A stretch of 64,000 nt of DNA, taken from contig VWZF01002528.1 in NCBI GenBank assembly GCA_013396755.1, positions 480,705-544,704 on the forward strand, in the 5' to 3' direction. The number at the start of each line of letters is the position of its first letter. Position 1 is the stretch's first letter. Below are positions 29,735-43,592 of the stretch, in pieces. This DNA comes from Sclerurus mexicanus (lineage: Eukaryota > Chordata > Aves > Passeriformes > Furnariidae). The position numbers were made by a program, and so were the translations under genes. The notes under the pieces are model-generated. The model ran no database searches. It saw only the letters and a list, made by a program, of their open reading frames with translations, and had not been told where the DNA came from.

Positions 29735-29992
29735 CTAAGAGCTAGAAAATGCAGGATCTAAGTCCAACGGGAGAGATGACTCCCTGCATTACTTTTGGGC
29801 AAGTCACCCCAACCCTTCTCCTTCACTGGTTTCAAACTATCAATGTCTTGAGGCAGGGGCTATGATCAGACCTGTCTTCACTTCCCCCTGACCCGTGGAC
29901 ACTTGTGTGGGTTTCCTGTACAGAGAAGACACCTTGTATGTCTGCACAAGCAAGTCCTTGCAACTGCAGCATTTAGGAATTACTATTGCAGG
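29735..29992 (+). repeat. MIR/L2-like ancient repeat, plus orientation
   Basis: The segment begins with a MIR-like part ('ttttgggcaagtcacccc'). It continues into 'cttgaggcaggggctatgat', 'ttcctgtacagagaagacac' and 'aattactatt'. That matches the order of an old amniote element whose tail reads like 'ttggggcagggaccgtctt' and 'tttgtacagcacctagcaca'. The order of several weak matches is more persuasive than any one of them. The family name should be set by a profile search. Confidence 0.55.
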
Positions 29993-32900
29993 GGCTTAAA
30001 ACGCACAGGAAAAGGGCTGGATTGACTGTCTCCCAGCTAACTGGAAATATGGCCCTGGATGCCAAATCAAAGACCTCCAACCAAGCTTTAGGTAACATCT
30101 ATAGAGCTACTCATCTCTGACAAGCAAGGAGGGACTTTTAGAACATACAGACCAGCAAAATCAAGATCACTAGTTAACTATGGTCTGGTTTTCAGAAAAT
30201 ACAGAACATTATATCCACCACTAGCCTTCAGTCCACACATCATTGACTGCATTTGTGAGAACCAAGCATTGCATCCATTTCATCATTGGTATTCAGAGCA
30301 ACAGTGCAATTTTGAAGTAAATCCACCATCCCCACAGATGACAACCAGGCTTGCCTCAGTGTGGTTTGGTGTGGCACATCAGCTTGGCACCTTCTCTCCA
30401 CGGTCTTGGAGCACAGGCATTGGGACACACTCAGTCCCAAGTACATCTCCCCACCAGCACTGATGCAGCAGAGCCTCAAGGGGCTCAGCACCGACTGCTT
30501 TCATCTACTGATACTGCACCAGATTAACCACTAACAGAGTCAAAGCCAACGCAGCTTGGAAATTACTGAGAATTAATTGCTCTGTTGATGTGAACATTTT
30601 AATAAGAAATAATCACCATGAGCAGAAAGATAAAAGTGAAAAGCAAACTAGAGAAAAATTCCTGTGGTCAGAGCAGCTTGGCAATATGTGCAAACTGAAA
30701 GTGTAAAAACCAAGTCACAGCACACAAGTCTTGTCTGAACTACCATGAGAATGACTTTCACCAGAAAGGTGTTCATTTGAGAACAGCAGCATTCTGTTCA
30801 TAGGACAGAGCACCGTTCTCCCTCTGAAAAACAGGTTCTAAGTAGATGCGTTCCCTCCAGAAATACAGATTTCAATTCTTTTTGTATTTCTTCAAAAACA
30901 GAAGAATCACTGAAGTCATGAAGTGTTTCATGTCAGAAGATGAACAATGAAACACATTAAGTATTCATTTTATCTAGATTAAATGTCAGATTGCTTGGAT
31001 TTCTGCTTTACTAACACTTCAAGCTTTTGTTCTGACTTACAGGCAAGTTCATCTCTGAGATAATGAACCCCTTACAAGAGGAAAAATTATCACTTACATC
31101 CTTACAGGAGAAACAAAATATGACTACCTTATAAAAGCATGAGCTGGTTCAAAACCTGGAAATAAGTACAAGATCCCCCACAAAGACCTTTCCCCTGTAT
31201 AACTGACCCAAAATCTGAAGAAAAACAAAAACCCCACACTAAAACCAAATAAACTCACACTTTAATAATTGCCACATCATTTTCCCAGCCAGCAGTTTGT
31301 CAATGTTAGCCCATTAACATCAACAGTTAGTCCCACAAAAAAAAAACCAAGATAATGAGAAATTGTGACTTTTAGTGATGTCACAGTGATGGAGGAGGCA
31401 AGTACAATTCAGGAAATTAAATAAAAATTTTAAAAAATCTCAGCATCAAACTCCACATATACACTTCAGCCTAGAAGGGAAGATTTCGCATCCTGTTGCC
31501 CACTCATCTCTGATTTCACTGAATACTGTAAACGTCATGAAAACATCTACTTCAAAAATTACAAGAGAGCACATACATGTGGTAGGACATGAGAGGAGCA
31601 CTCTGGAGACTTTCAGTCCAAGCTTTTTACAGGCTGTAATGAAAACCAAAAGTTTCCTCTATTGCCCAAATCAATACACATTCCCTTAACCCACTGGCAA
31701 ATAACAGACTGAGGAGAGACAATGATTAATCAACTTCTTTTCCTGACAGTTTAATGGGATTCTAGGAGTGCCATGTTAGTCAACACAAAACTAATATGGC
31801 TCCTCTTTGTGCCTTTCCACCAGGGAGAAGCTTGCAGAGACGTGAGGCTCAAACAAGCAGTTATAACATTACTGAACAGAAACAAACCTCTGTATTTTCG
31901 GGCTCAACAGGAGTTTCAGCCCAGAAAAGAAACACCAAACATTATAACACACCAACCTGACCTGAGTGAACGCAACTGGCATGACATTAAACTGCTTTCA
32001 CAGAAAGGGGAAAGTTTTCTCCCAGGTTTCATTAATCTTCATGGAAAGCCCAGTCTAGAGGTGACAAGGAGCAAAGAGGCACACTAATCTATATGAACCA
32101 CAGCATCCAGCCCAAATCTGCTTGCCTAGAGACAGATGGCAAATACAGGCAGTGCTCTGAAACTACAGCTGCATGCCTGAGCTCCCTCAGATCTATGTGT
32201 GTGATCACTACAGATCCTCAAATTATCTAATAGAGCAGAGTCTCCTGGAGATTTGGGTTTTCAGACTCTTGTTTTCTTTATAGAGGACCACATTAAACTT
32301 AGCCAGAACAAAGTCAAAAGAAAACACTTCTCAAGCTTTTCCATTTAGAAGTGCTATGCACACACAAGCACATTGAATGGGCTTAATTTTGTCCTGCGAG
32401 TGCAATTTGCTCACACTCTGCATCAGCAGGAGCAGCTGAGAACAAATTACAGCAGGCAAGCTGAAGAGCTCTCACTGCACCTTTCCAGTCTGGACACCTG
32501 CCAGGTGGGCAACACTTTTCCTTCTCCCTTCGCTCTGGAGGGCAGCTCTGCCTTTCCTGGGTACCCAGGGGCTCAGCACAGGAACATCCACCAGCCTGCA
32601 TGTTTGGAGAGCTCCATACAGAGCCCGTGACCACGTACCAGATGTGTTGCACACACACATTGATGCTCAGGTTTTATTTAGCCCAGTGCACACACCAGCA
32701 GAAGTGGCAGGGTTCACAGGTAACAGAAACAGCACTGAGACAGCACATTTATCTTGTGCTTCTTCAGTGGCAGAGGGATCTCTCTCATGGTCCTCCATAA
32801 ACATCACTTCTTTTTCTCTCACATCTTTTTTTTTGTATCTGCCCCTCTCCCAATACAGGTGACTTATTGCAGGGCCTATCAGCAACGCTGCACATGTTCA

Positions 32901-35900
32901 GACTGGAGTGAAGGAAGAATTCACCCTGTGACACACACCAAGTGCTTTCCATCCCTGCTGCTTCCCAAGGCATGCAAGCTCTTCAGTCCTCAAAGCCTGG
33001 CCAGCATCCAGTTCCCAAGGCTGGGCAATCCCATCATTTGCAATCCCATTGCTCATCATTGCAACCAGGCTGGCAAGAACCTGACAATGCACCAAACTCA
33101 ACATTTGCTATTAAATCTCATCAAGCATCTTAGCAAGAAATCTCTCATTAGGAGTAGAAGGTACCCATTTTAACAATATTTTATACCAGAAAGTCCAATT
33201 GTCTTATTTCAGTAGTATCCTCCCGATTTCTTATTTCAAGATATTTTTGCAATAAATTAAAGCCAACTCACACATTGGCTGTTAGCTGCACTAAACAAAA
33301 CAAAATTACTTTATGCAAATAAAAAGCTTCAGCACTTCTGAATCAGTATTTTTACTGAGACATGTTTGACAAGTTAAAAAATTATTCATTTGAAGGACAA
33401 ATTTTTTTATTTTCAACAAGTCCATATTACCCATGGTATTAAAGTGACATTTCCTGTATAGATACACATGCTTCCATTTCTTTCTATTACTGGTTACAGC
33501 TATGAGGGTTTTTTGTTTGCCTTCTAGCACATAAAATACCCATAAAGGCTGTTGGAGTTTGTTTTTAAAGTGGCTTGAAACCCTAACACCCCCAAAAGAT
33601 CACCACGAAAACCTTGCCTTAAAACATGTTCCATACAGAATACTACAAGTAAATACAAATACAGGGGGAAGCTCTCTTGTTACCTGTACTGTGATCATGA
33701 TTGATTCTCTCAAGTCATTGGTATTCAGATCATAACCCAAATTTTCCAGGCACAGGCAAATGTGAAAACAAACAGTACAAAAGTTGCTTCAATTCGATAT
33801 CTGGACAATCAATTTGTCAGCATGAAAAATCAAATTATTAATACTCAAAGAACAGCAACATTTAGCTGTGTGAAGTCCATTACAACCCTGCCATCTTCCA
33901 GCCTGACAACCAAATAAACCCAGATGTGTGTATATACACATCAGCACAGGCTAAGAAGGTCAGTGAGTACCACACAGTGCAAGTCTTGGGCAAGGAGTCC
34001 CTAGGAAAAGGTGTGTTTACTTCACAGAAACAGAACAAATAGGTTGAATTGCAAAGGAACTTTTCTTTCTGGCTATGACTGATAAAAACTCATATGCATG
34101 CAAATGGAGGGAAGACAACAACAACAAAAACCCAGCCTTTGCCAAGCTGCATTAACCTGTTTATTCAAAAAGCTTGTCTCCACACTCAGAGCAGCACTCC
34201 ATCAGATAGCTTTGTCCTGCAGGATTTCTGAGCCACGTAAACTACAGACACCCTATCATAGTGGCTTGCAAAGTAAATCACTTGCATGTAAAGTTTATGC
34301 AAACAAGAAAGCCAAAACAATCCATCTCATTATTTTCTTCAACCAATTATGTCAAACCCAAACAAACAAAAGATATCACTTATGTGCAGAGAACACAGAC
34401 CAGTGCTGGTTTCACAGAGGAGTGACCGACTCCAGTAAATTAAATGCCCAGGGCCTTGGAGGTTTCATCTGGTCCTAATTTTCAATTGGTAGTAAAATGA
34501 TATGTTTTTTTCACTTTCATTGTAGCTTGTTTTCATCTAGTTTAAGTTCCAAGACGTCCTGTTTTGCAAGCTCTGATCTGCCACATTAAAAAAAAAGACT
34601 TGAAAACTGTACAGCAGCCGACGCAGTGGCACCACTAAGGCAGCTGAGCTCCTGCACTGTCAGCTGACTGGAGAATCCCCCTTCCTGAACCCAGTAAAAG
34701 TTGGGAGAAGAGAGGTATAGGTGGAACAGGGGATTTGGCTTCAGTAGGAAGCAACTAATGCTAAAGCACCTCCTCTTCTAATTCTCTGCAGGACTGGACT
34801 CTTGCACTGCATTTTGGCTCTTCTGGGGTTTGTGTAACATTTATCAACTGCTGAAAGCCTTTAGATTTATCCTGATACACTGTGCTCTGCCTATGGGGCG
34901 GGAGAGGATGGGAAGAGAGAAGAATGAAGTTGTCATCACCACCAAACCTTCCCTCTCAATCACAGTGCATCATCCCCTCCCTTACCCAGTGCCAGCAGCC
35001 TGCAGGAATCAACTCACTGAGAGCTTGTGGAGCTGAGTCCGTAACAGCAATTAACACCATGCAGTTGCAGTACCTCTAACGCCAGGCACAACACAAACCA
35101 CTGCAATTTGCATGGGGACAGTTAGTCCTCTCACAGCTAAGAATGACAATCCTTAGCTACCCTCCCAAAAACACAACACTGAGGGGATGAGATGACTCTG
35201 TGTGCTCAGAGCGCAACCGTGGCAAATACTGAAGAAAAACTGCAAAACGGAGCTTGGTGGCAACTGCAAAACCTCTCCAAGAAGAGGGATAAACATGGTG
35301 CTCAGGCTGTGCTGAGCTCTGTGCTGCTCCAGGAAGATTCTCTCTCTCTGCCATGGGTGACAGAGTTACACCCTCACAGCAGCACGTTGGACTGCAACAG
35401 AAGTATTCTGAGGTTTGATTTGTTTCCCATAAAATCAAATCACAGTTTTACTGGTCCCATCCAGATTAAATTAGAACATCGCTCAAAGTCAATTTTGCAG
35501 ATGTTTCCCAAGTACCCCATCTCTGTGCAACAAGGCCAGGCACAAGGACACTCATTTGAAAGACAGTATACCAACATTTCCTGACTGACCTAAACAATCT
35601 TTTCTGAACACCCAATTAACTGAATGATCTTCATTGAAATAGATGTACACAAACCACATGCACTTTTTATGTAGAAGATCCCACTAAATCAAATAAACAC
35701 TATTTGTCTCCAGCTTTCCCACCTCCCTCTTGAAATAGGCATGTCTAATTTCACAGGCTCTGGGCTGAAAACAAATCTTTAAGAAAGCAGCCCTTCAGTC
35801 AGACAAATTCCCAGGGTTGCTGAGCCTCAGTGCTCCCATCACAGCTTGGCCTCCCACCCTGTTTCTGGCTTTAAATCCTGCAGCCAAACATCTCTCACTG

Positions 35901-37640
35901 CCCTTCCATATATCCCTAGTTTTCTTTCTTCACTTGCAGGATCACAGATCTGCAGCTCTCTCAAGACCTTTCTTGGGTGCTCTAAATCAGTAGGAACTGC
36001 TCTTATCCAATTCCAGCCCACAAGACCAGAGAATCCGGTCTCTCCCAGAGCCCCTCTATCCCCATGTTCATTTCATGTGCCTACATCTCTTTCCCTCCAG
36101 GAATTCAGTGTCAGGACTCAGGTTTTCCTCATTCACCATAGATTTGACCCTGAACACGCAAATTAACTGTGAAGTCTGCATCTAATCAATTTCCAAGAAC
36201 CACATTTTGATTTTTTTTTTAAACTCTGGCTACCTTCACACTCCTCATCACCAGCCTGCAATGGACAATATAAGTTCCACAGGAAGAAGCTGGTACAAGT
36301 GTTCTTTTTCATAACTATCTATTAACAAGCACAACAAGAATGAAAAGAAAACAAACACCGTAATATCTGTCATTAATAGTCTTTCTACTACCTCTAAAAG
36401 GATCTACACATTTTCAGAAAGTTTGTCTCATCTAGAAATACATCCTTCCATTTATCTGCTTCCATAGGGACAACTTAATTTTTGAGGGACTTAGGCATTT
36501 AGTGAGGTCTCTTCAAATACCAATGGTTACTGCAGGTTCACTCAATTCTGTTTTGTCTCAGCTACCCCTGTGAAGACTTTGCTGTTCATTTTAATAGTAG
36601 CTTTAAAAAAAAAGGGCAAATCAAAAAAAGCTTTAACATCCCTGTTTTTGAATACTGCATATGGAAGGGAGGAAAAAAAGTAGAGTCACATTACCTGAAT
36701 TTCCCTAATTATTCACAAGATAGAACAGTAAGAAAGTTGCCTCATCTGTAGCAGTGCTATGCTTTAGTCATTTAGAAATACTTGCCTCAATTATTTCTTT
36801 CCAGGGACTCCTCAGTGCATTGGCAAGTACACCTACTTAGAGGTGTTAAGTTTTGTCTTCTAAAAAGGAACTAAGCACAACTGCTCCATTTGTACCATAT
36901 TCTTCCTCTGTTGCACACAATCAGATGGGGGAAGGACAAGGAATGGGGGAGAATTCCACAACATAATCATTTGGCAACTTATATTATTTTCTTTCAAAGG
37001 GCATTACAATACACTTCTCTCACTTGGGGAACTTCAAGAGAAGATAATTAATCTTGTCTGCCTTGTAATATATATTAAAAACGTTCAAATGCGGCTTTCC
37101 AGGGAATTCTGCCAAATATTTTTAGGCACCAGACCCAGCTTTACTTAATTTTATGTTGCCTTCTTAGTCTATTGTAAAATACCCTTCCATGCAGTTTGAA
37201 TTTGGTAAAAAGGCTGAAGCATACTCATTTATATTAGAAACATAAAAATCCCTCTTTCCTTGAAATAGAGATCTTTAACTCCTAATGTGACAGATGTACA
37301 GTCATTAAAGTGTCTACAGAGCTTAACACACATCAGTGAGCTTTTATAGCCACAAAAAAAGCCCAAGCAGAAACAGAGAGGATTGCTGGGGTTTTCTAGG
37401 AGATAACATACCAAAAACTGAAAGTAGCTTTAAATGACTTTGTTTTATAAGCACTTTATTACTAGTATAACAGTAGCACCTTGAGACCAAAAAAAGCCCA
37501 AAACACCAGAGCCCTGCTGCATGAGGCATTATAAAAGCTTCAAAGATGCAAATCCTAAACCTTTAGTGCTGTCATCAGCTACAGTGAAGTATGGGACTAC
37601 ACTGTAGTTGGCTTTTTTAAAAAGCAGCTATTTGAGGTAA
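29993..37640. other. Non-coding unique DNA
   Basis: No gene recognised. Open frames reach 139 codons (32754-33173, plus). The part of that frame after 32860 follows a reasonable acceptor-like pyrimidine tract, but the peptide matches nothing I know. An alternating purine-pyrimidine hairpin ('gatgtgt'/'acacatc') lies near 33925. No transposon was identified. Confidence 0.5.
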
Positions 37641-37980
37641 CAATAATCTTTTATTATTAGCAATAATGTTTATTACGAGGCATAAAACAATGGCAGTGGG
37701 CAACCCAATATGCTCCAAGGACTTTACAGCCTAAGCAAACAAGAATGCCAAGCACAGACACACAGGCACACCTCATGGTACATGAGTAGGATATGTAGAG
37801 TTGGGAAAAGATAATCTGAGTAACAGAGAGAGGAATTAAACAGATAAACAAATAGTACTGAGCCAGCAGCCTCAGGACAAAGAGCAAGTGGGAAATGGAG
37901 AGACTTGTTCTAAATCACACACAGAGTGACTCCCAGTGAGGAGCCTCACAACCAGATCCTCACTTTAGCATCCGCCTGGA
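37641..37980 (-). repeat. MIR/L2-like ancient repeat, minus orientation
   Basis: The segment starts AT-rich with 'ttattattag'-like words. It then carries 'aaggactttacagcctaagc' (compare 'aagagcttacaatctaa'). It ends with 'ggaaatggagagacttgttc', 'taaatcacacacagagtgac' and 'ccagatcctcac', matching the 'ggaagtgacttgcccaaggt'/'cacacagcgagtc' end of the same old element. At about 340 bp it is the longest such relic here. Confidence 0.55.
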
Positions 37981-40900
37981 GAATTCTGGCATTGCACTTG
38001 TTAAAAATTCAAGTCTAGCCTAATAGAGCCCAGTGAGAAAGGCCAGGCAACCCTCATCCGGAACTTCTAAGGAGTTGGACATGATTTACACAGCTAGATC
38101 AGGATAAGCCCACAGTGTTACTGGCTGTGTCACTATCCTCCCCCTACCCTTTTAAAAGCCAGCACCAGAAACTGCAGATAATTAGCACAGAAGTCCACGT
38201 GAAATGTTGTATTTGTTTAAGTGTTTACTTTGGCTTTCTACAATGGGCTGGAATCCAGCTCTTGTGCTCAGCCCCACCTTAGTTATATTTATCCTGTTAC
38301 ACACAACAAACTTGGAGCCACATTTAAACATGAAACACTTTGAAACTGTATTAATGCAATCTCTTTATCATTAATAGACACATCAACTCCCTTCACAACT
38401 GTCCATAGGCTGACTGGTTTACCTTACTTGTTTTCAAGTGTTTGTTTCACAGAGTAGCAACACTGTTTTACTTTTCTTAGCTTTTCCTGATAATCCGAAG
38501 GAAGGCAGCCCAGTCTGCATGTTGAAAATTGAAACAGCTGAGTGGACTCCTCCTACCTCCCCCTGCTTGTGTTTTCATCTTTTATGGTGGCAGACTAGTC
38601 TGTGCCAGACAAAGTAAGATTTCTTGTATTCCTCAGTCACTTGGCTGTTCTTTCCCATAGATATTCCAACAGCAGATTAATGTCAAGCCCTGCTGAGCCA
38701 AGCACATGAATCTCTGAAGATTTCAGGCAAGCAGGAATGCTGCTGGGTAGTCTTTTTTGCTGTTAAACCATGAGGCCGCAACTAAACCTGGTCTCAGGTG
38801 TGTGTCACTCTCACCAGTGTCAACTAATATGGGTGACTGGGGGGTCCAAAATTAGGTCCCTTCAATAGTGTCTGAAGAAATACAGTAGCATAGGGAAGTG
38901 AGGTGTTCCCTCTTTATCCTGCTGCTGCATATGCTGTTCACACAATTTCACACTACTGCACTTCGCAGCTAGAAGGAAACTGTTCAGCTCCCAGCAAAGC
39001 CAAGGGCCAGAGGTGCTGCCTCTCAGTGCCCCAAGGACCACAGGTCTGCCAGACCTCTGTTTGCAGACCCAAAGAGCTCAGAAAGGAATTAGTGCTTCAG
39101 GAAAACCCTCACCCTCTCACCACCTCCAAACTCAGTGGGATCTGCTGCCTCTTGCAGGAACAATGCGTTTGCATAGTCTTACCTCCAGAAGGGGTAGAAG
39201 CTCCTTAGGCTTAATCTCTAACTTGGGAAGGAAAACTCTTTTCTGAGACTCCCCTCAGCCCCATGATAATTCCCTTGTTCCAACACCTCCAAGTCCATCA
39301 CAGACACAAAATGGGGAAAGAGAGAGGAATCTCCTGTCCCTATTACAGCTACAGAACAATAATACAGAGGGAGAACTACCAAAAAGAAGCAAAGATTGGC
39401 AAGCTCAATGGACATACCAAGGCAGCCTGCTTCTCTTAAAGCAGCTTCTGTTCTAGAGAACAGGGTAATTAAGCACTCATTAGGCACCTGTTGCACCCTT
39501 TTGTGACACCACCCCAATAGCTCCTTTAAAGCAAGCAAAGACCTTGTTAACTTTTAAGCATTTTTATCATAGCTATTTAGCTAGAATCATTTTGTACACT
39601 ACACTAGCACAACCACATAGCAATACTCTGACCTCACCAAGTCTATATGTAAAGCTCACGCAGATCCCCCATGATGTTCACACTCTCAAGAGAGCACAGA
39701 TCCCGCTAATGAGTCAGAGATCCTCCTCAGAGGGTCAGTCCAAGGCCAACACTTTTCCTGCAAGCATTCCAAGCTTTGGAGAAAGTCCAGAAGACCAAGT
39801 CCTTGCAGTTCAAGACCCAGCAGATCTCAGCCTGCCAACAGCCACTTCTCCTGGTCTACCCTAATCTGCCTCTCTGCAACCCATCCCTCCAACCAGCAGA
39901 GAACCCACAACCCTACACCTTCTGAGGATCAACTTAAGCATAAACCACGTAAGGAAAAACAAACAACACACAAAACCACAAAATAATTAAACCCCAGCAA
40001 TTCCTGACGCGACACAAACACACTCAGTTTCTTTCCCCCACAGGTCAGTGAAACTACAAGACACATTCCAGCCATGGAAACTGCAGCCTCATATAGACTC
40101 ATCTTAAAACAACTTAGTTGTGCACAAAAATATCAGACTGAAGACTACTTACCAAGAACAGGCCTCTTCCCCGCACAAAACTTGTTCCCGAAACACAAGC
40201 CCAGCCTGCTGCTCGAGGAGCACCTCAGAGGACACCTTTCCAGAGGAGAAATGGCAGTTGCCCCTCCAGCTGTACCTATTTAAACCATTAGGCACTCCAG
40301 GTGATGCCAATTTCCACTGATTGAATTCTTCTGCCACTCCCCAGTGGCCCCTGACAACCTTTGTTTGCCAATTTAGGGCTTAATTCAGCTCAGGTGTCTC
40401 TTGAAGATGGGGAACCACAAGTTCATGTGTATCCAAGCTAGGCCTGTGTGCAAAACTCAATTGTCCCTGGGATTCTACTCAGCTGGCAGACCGTGTCACC
40501 TCTACTGCTGTGGTGGTGAAAAAAACTGGCACATTTCTACAGAAAACAGGTGTCAGCACCTCCAAAACCATTGTTGCAAGATGATGGACTTGACATTTTG
40601 ACATTACTTGAACAGGCAGGCTGTAGTCTTCAGCAGTATATATCTGCCTCCCATGCTATTCCAGGAAAAAAAAAATCACTCTTTGATGGGAAATTATATA
40701 CACAATCATGAGTACACAAAGCTAAAAGCCCAAATGAGAATAAAATCTAGTTTTCTTCAGGAGAAAAAGTCTATCACTGAAGTAAATGAACACTGATGGG
40801 CAACTGATGGAAGACATAACATGGGGGGTTTGACCAGGAGACAGTAGAATCCACTAGCAGCTAAACATGTTTGTCTGCATGATTGACAAGGAGATATGAA

Positions 40901-42470
40901 TTACTTGTGTGATCGGGAAGGGGGAAAAGAACCTCCAACAAACTGTGGAATGTGAGTGCTTGAGTAGGACCATAATCAGCCCACAAAAACGCACAAAAGA
41001 ACAAAATCTATAAATTCATTTCTATGCAGTTGTGCAGGGGGTCTACAAGACGGATCAAAGGTTGACAGTGGTGTGCTCTCCAAAACGTTTGGAATCCAGG
41101 GCTCCAAACAGTACAGCTTATGCTCTTCATCTATCAGCAGCTTATGTTTCTAAAGAAAAAATAGCCAAAACTTTAAATGCCAAATTACAAACTTCTCAGA
41201 AGACATTCTTGAAGAGCTAAAGGAGAATTGGATACCAATGTTTTGCAGTTAAAAGTGCTGGCACTTTATAAAGAGAAGCCTTTTGTTAGAGACAGGAAGT
41301 TTAGTTTATTGCCTGGTGTATACAGTTCACCCACCACATTATTTTGGGCTATTTTCATTCCTCACACAGTAAAGAGGAAATTCTAAGAACATTTCATTGC
41401 TTTTCTTTGTTTGATGAACAGCAAAGGTTTGCAGTTTACTGACCACTGTATTGCTTTGCTACTTTTGACACACAATTTCACTTCACGTGGATCCTCAGGA
41501 GGATAAAACATTTGTTCCTTATAAAAATCAGTTGTTTCTGACCCATTCACTTTAAGTCTATCCCTCACCCTCATCTTTCATTACTTCGCAGAGAGAAATC
41601 CCAAATACAAAACTNGCTTAGAAACTCCCAAGAGGCAAACTATGAAAATTTTTCACCTCCTTGCAGTTTCCACACATCTTTTTCAGTAGGACACAATTTG
41701 AAACACAGGAATAACACCACAGCTATACTACACTACTAATATTTAATAGTAAAATTGCTCTTCCAAAGAGCATTCATTTTCCCCAAACAGATAGTGCATG
41801 TTTATTTAGTGACTGTTATGACTCTGTTGACTGCTCACCGTGGTTCTATACAGCTGAACTTATAAAACAAAGAGCTATAAAACATGCTTGTCCATTTGCT
41901 CTCTCCCTTTTCATCAATTCACAAGGTTATCCCAAATGTTTTTATACCATTCCTGCCTAACGGGAAAAGAAAGGATTCCTCATAAAAGGCTTGGTTTCTA
42001 AAAAATGCTAAGCATTTAAACATTTATTAGAAACAGTTTTAGTTCCTCATTAATCTGAAGATGAAGTATTATTGATTTACAATGAGCAATTCATCCGATA
42101 TCCATCAGCAGCATATAAAAACAGAGCCTGAGAATTAAAAAATGGGAGATGCCTGTTTGGCAGCAGTTTGCTGTGTCCTGCCAATGGCACAACCTGTCCA
42201 ACTGGATGGAAAACAGCCCTGCTCTTTCTGTGTGTGTTCTGCATGCTTGAATGTATATGTCCCACTGATCACAGGCTAACCTACATTTATTTTTATACCA
42301 CAGGATCAGCAAGTATATATTAGATCAAGGCTTTGGGGACTTTACATATTGCCTAACCTCAGTCACCCAGGCTCTTAGTCACTGCAGCGATGAGCACGGT
42401 AAAAATAGATAAACTGCAGAGATAGATTGACAGAGAGGCACACACACATCTGTGCACAGACATACATATC
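37981..42470. other. Non-coding unique DNA
   Basis: No gene or clear transposon. Open frames stay near or below about 106 codons. A single undetermined base lies at 41615. Confidence 0.55.
41615..41615. other. Single undetermined base (N)
   Basis: One N inside otherwise ordinary sequence. It marks an assembly or consensus ambiguity and has no biological meaning by itself. Confidence 0.95.
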
Positions 42471-42838
42471 CCTAGGGCCTGATGGAACGGCTCCAGTGGA
42501 GTACAGTGAGCTTTGGATCAGCCCCAGCAGTAGTATACAATACAGACCAACTGCCTCTGATCTTTGAAACCAGTTTTAAAAGGCTTACATGGGGGGTGAG
42601 CCTCCATTCTGTGACCCTGGTTTTCCACCAGTGGAACTCTATTGGCTTTAGTGGCGTGTAAAACCAATGTAATGAAGTGGAGAATTATGCTCGCATTATG
42701 TTTTTTAAGTAGCTTATTAGCCTGCATATTACACCCTGTTTAGTGACTTGGCAGCTGTGCAAAGAACTCTAAGGACCTAATTCACTGAAGCTGATATGAG
42801 TCTTCCCACTGGCTTTGGGTCAGGGCCCTAAATCATTC
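42471..42838. repeat. Cluster of old palindromic amniote repeat modules
   Basis: Several modules characteristic of old reptile/bird palindromic repeats occur in a row. They are 'ccctagggcctgat' (about 42480), 'gtgagctttggatcagcccc' (about 42507-42526), 'gtggaactctattggcttta' with 'aatgaagtggagaattatg' (about 42631-42689), and 'ggctttgggtcagggcccta' (about 42811-42830). The first and last are roughly inverted copies of the motif 'tcaggccct'. I recognise the word pattern (…caatgggag…gatcaggcccta…) from amniote genomes but cannot give a database family name. Confidence 0.5.
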
Positions 42839-43592
42839 TGAAAATTCTGGGGAGAGATATTATAAAGTGGTATAGTAAAGGTAAAAAGGTGTTAATGAAG
42901 GTCCCTTGAGGAGGTCATGGCTTTTATTACTTTGGAAGAGCTTTCCACAAGTAAAAGAAGGGGTTTAAAAAAATAATAAAATAAAAAACAACCCAGACAT
43001 TTCAAAGTGTGTCAAATGTTCCTGCACGTGACTACTTCTTCCTTGTTACCATGAAAAAAATTAACCAAACCCAACCAAATTTCAGGATGGAAAAGAAAAA
43101 TCTATTTTTCAGTCTAACCAGATTTGTTTATAGCTTGTAACATGCAGTGAGTGTATGGGGTGGGGGTGGAAGGTAGAGAAAGAAACATGTCTATGCCACC
43201 CCCATCTCCTTTGCTATACGTTTGGCCCTCGGGGTGAATTTCCTGCCAGTGTTGCTTGATCTTAACTCTTCGCTCTCACTTCTTTCAAGGTTGCCTACTC
43301 TCAGGTGTGCCAGAGTCACATCTCTCAGCCTTTAGGGCTGCACCTGCTTTCCCCTCTCTGCTGTCATTGGCCTTGGATGTCTCCTCTGGGAGCCTCCTGT
43401 CACACCCAGCCCTACTGCGTGGCCCAGCTTCCCACACACACGCACTTAATGAGCAGGTAGAGTAATTGCTTTCATAACATTTTTCCCACAATGACATTTC
43501 TTAGTTTGCTCAGGCAAGATTGAGTGTTATTGTGCCAGTTCCTCGAGTCCTGTCTCAGCCCAAGTTCCCTCAACGCTATTAATAACTCCTAT

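Noticed and set aside
32754..33173. 139-codon plus-strand open frame with acceptor-like tract before 32860
   Set aside because: A pyrimidine-rich tract followed by CAG looks like a splice acceptor, but the following peptide matches nothing known and no matching donor context stood out.
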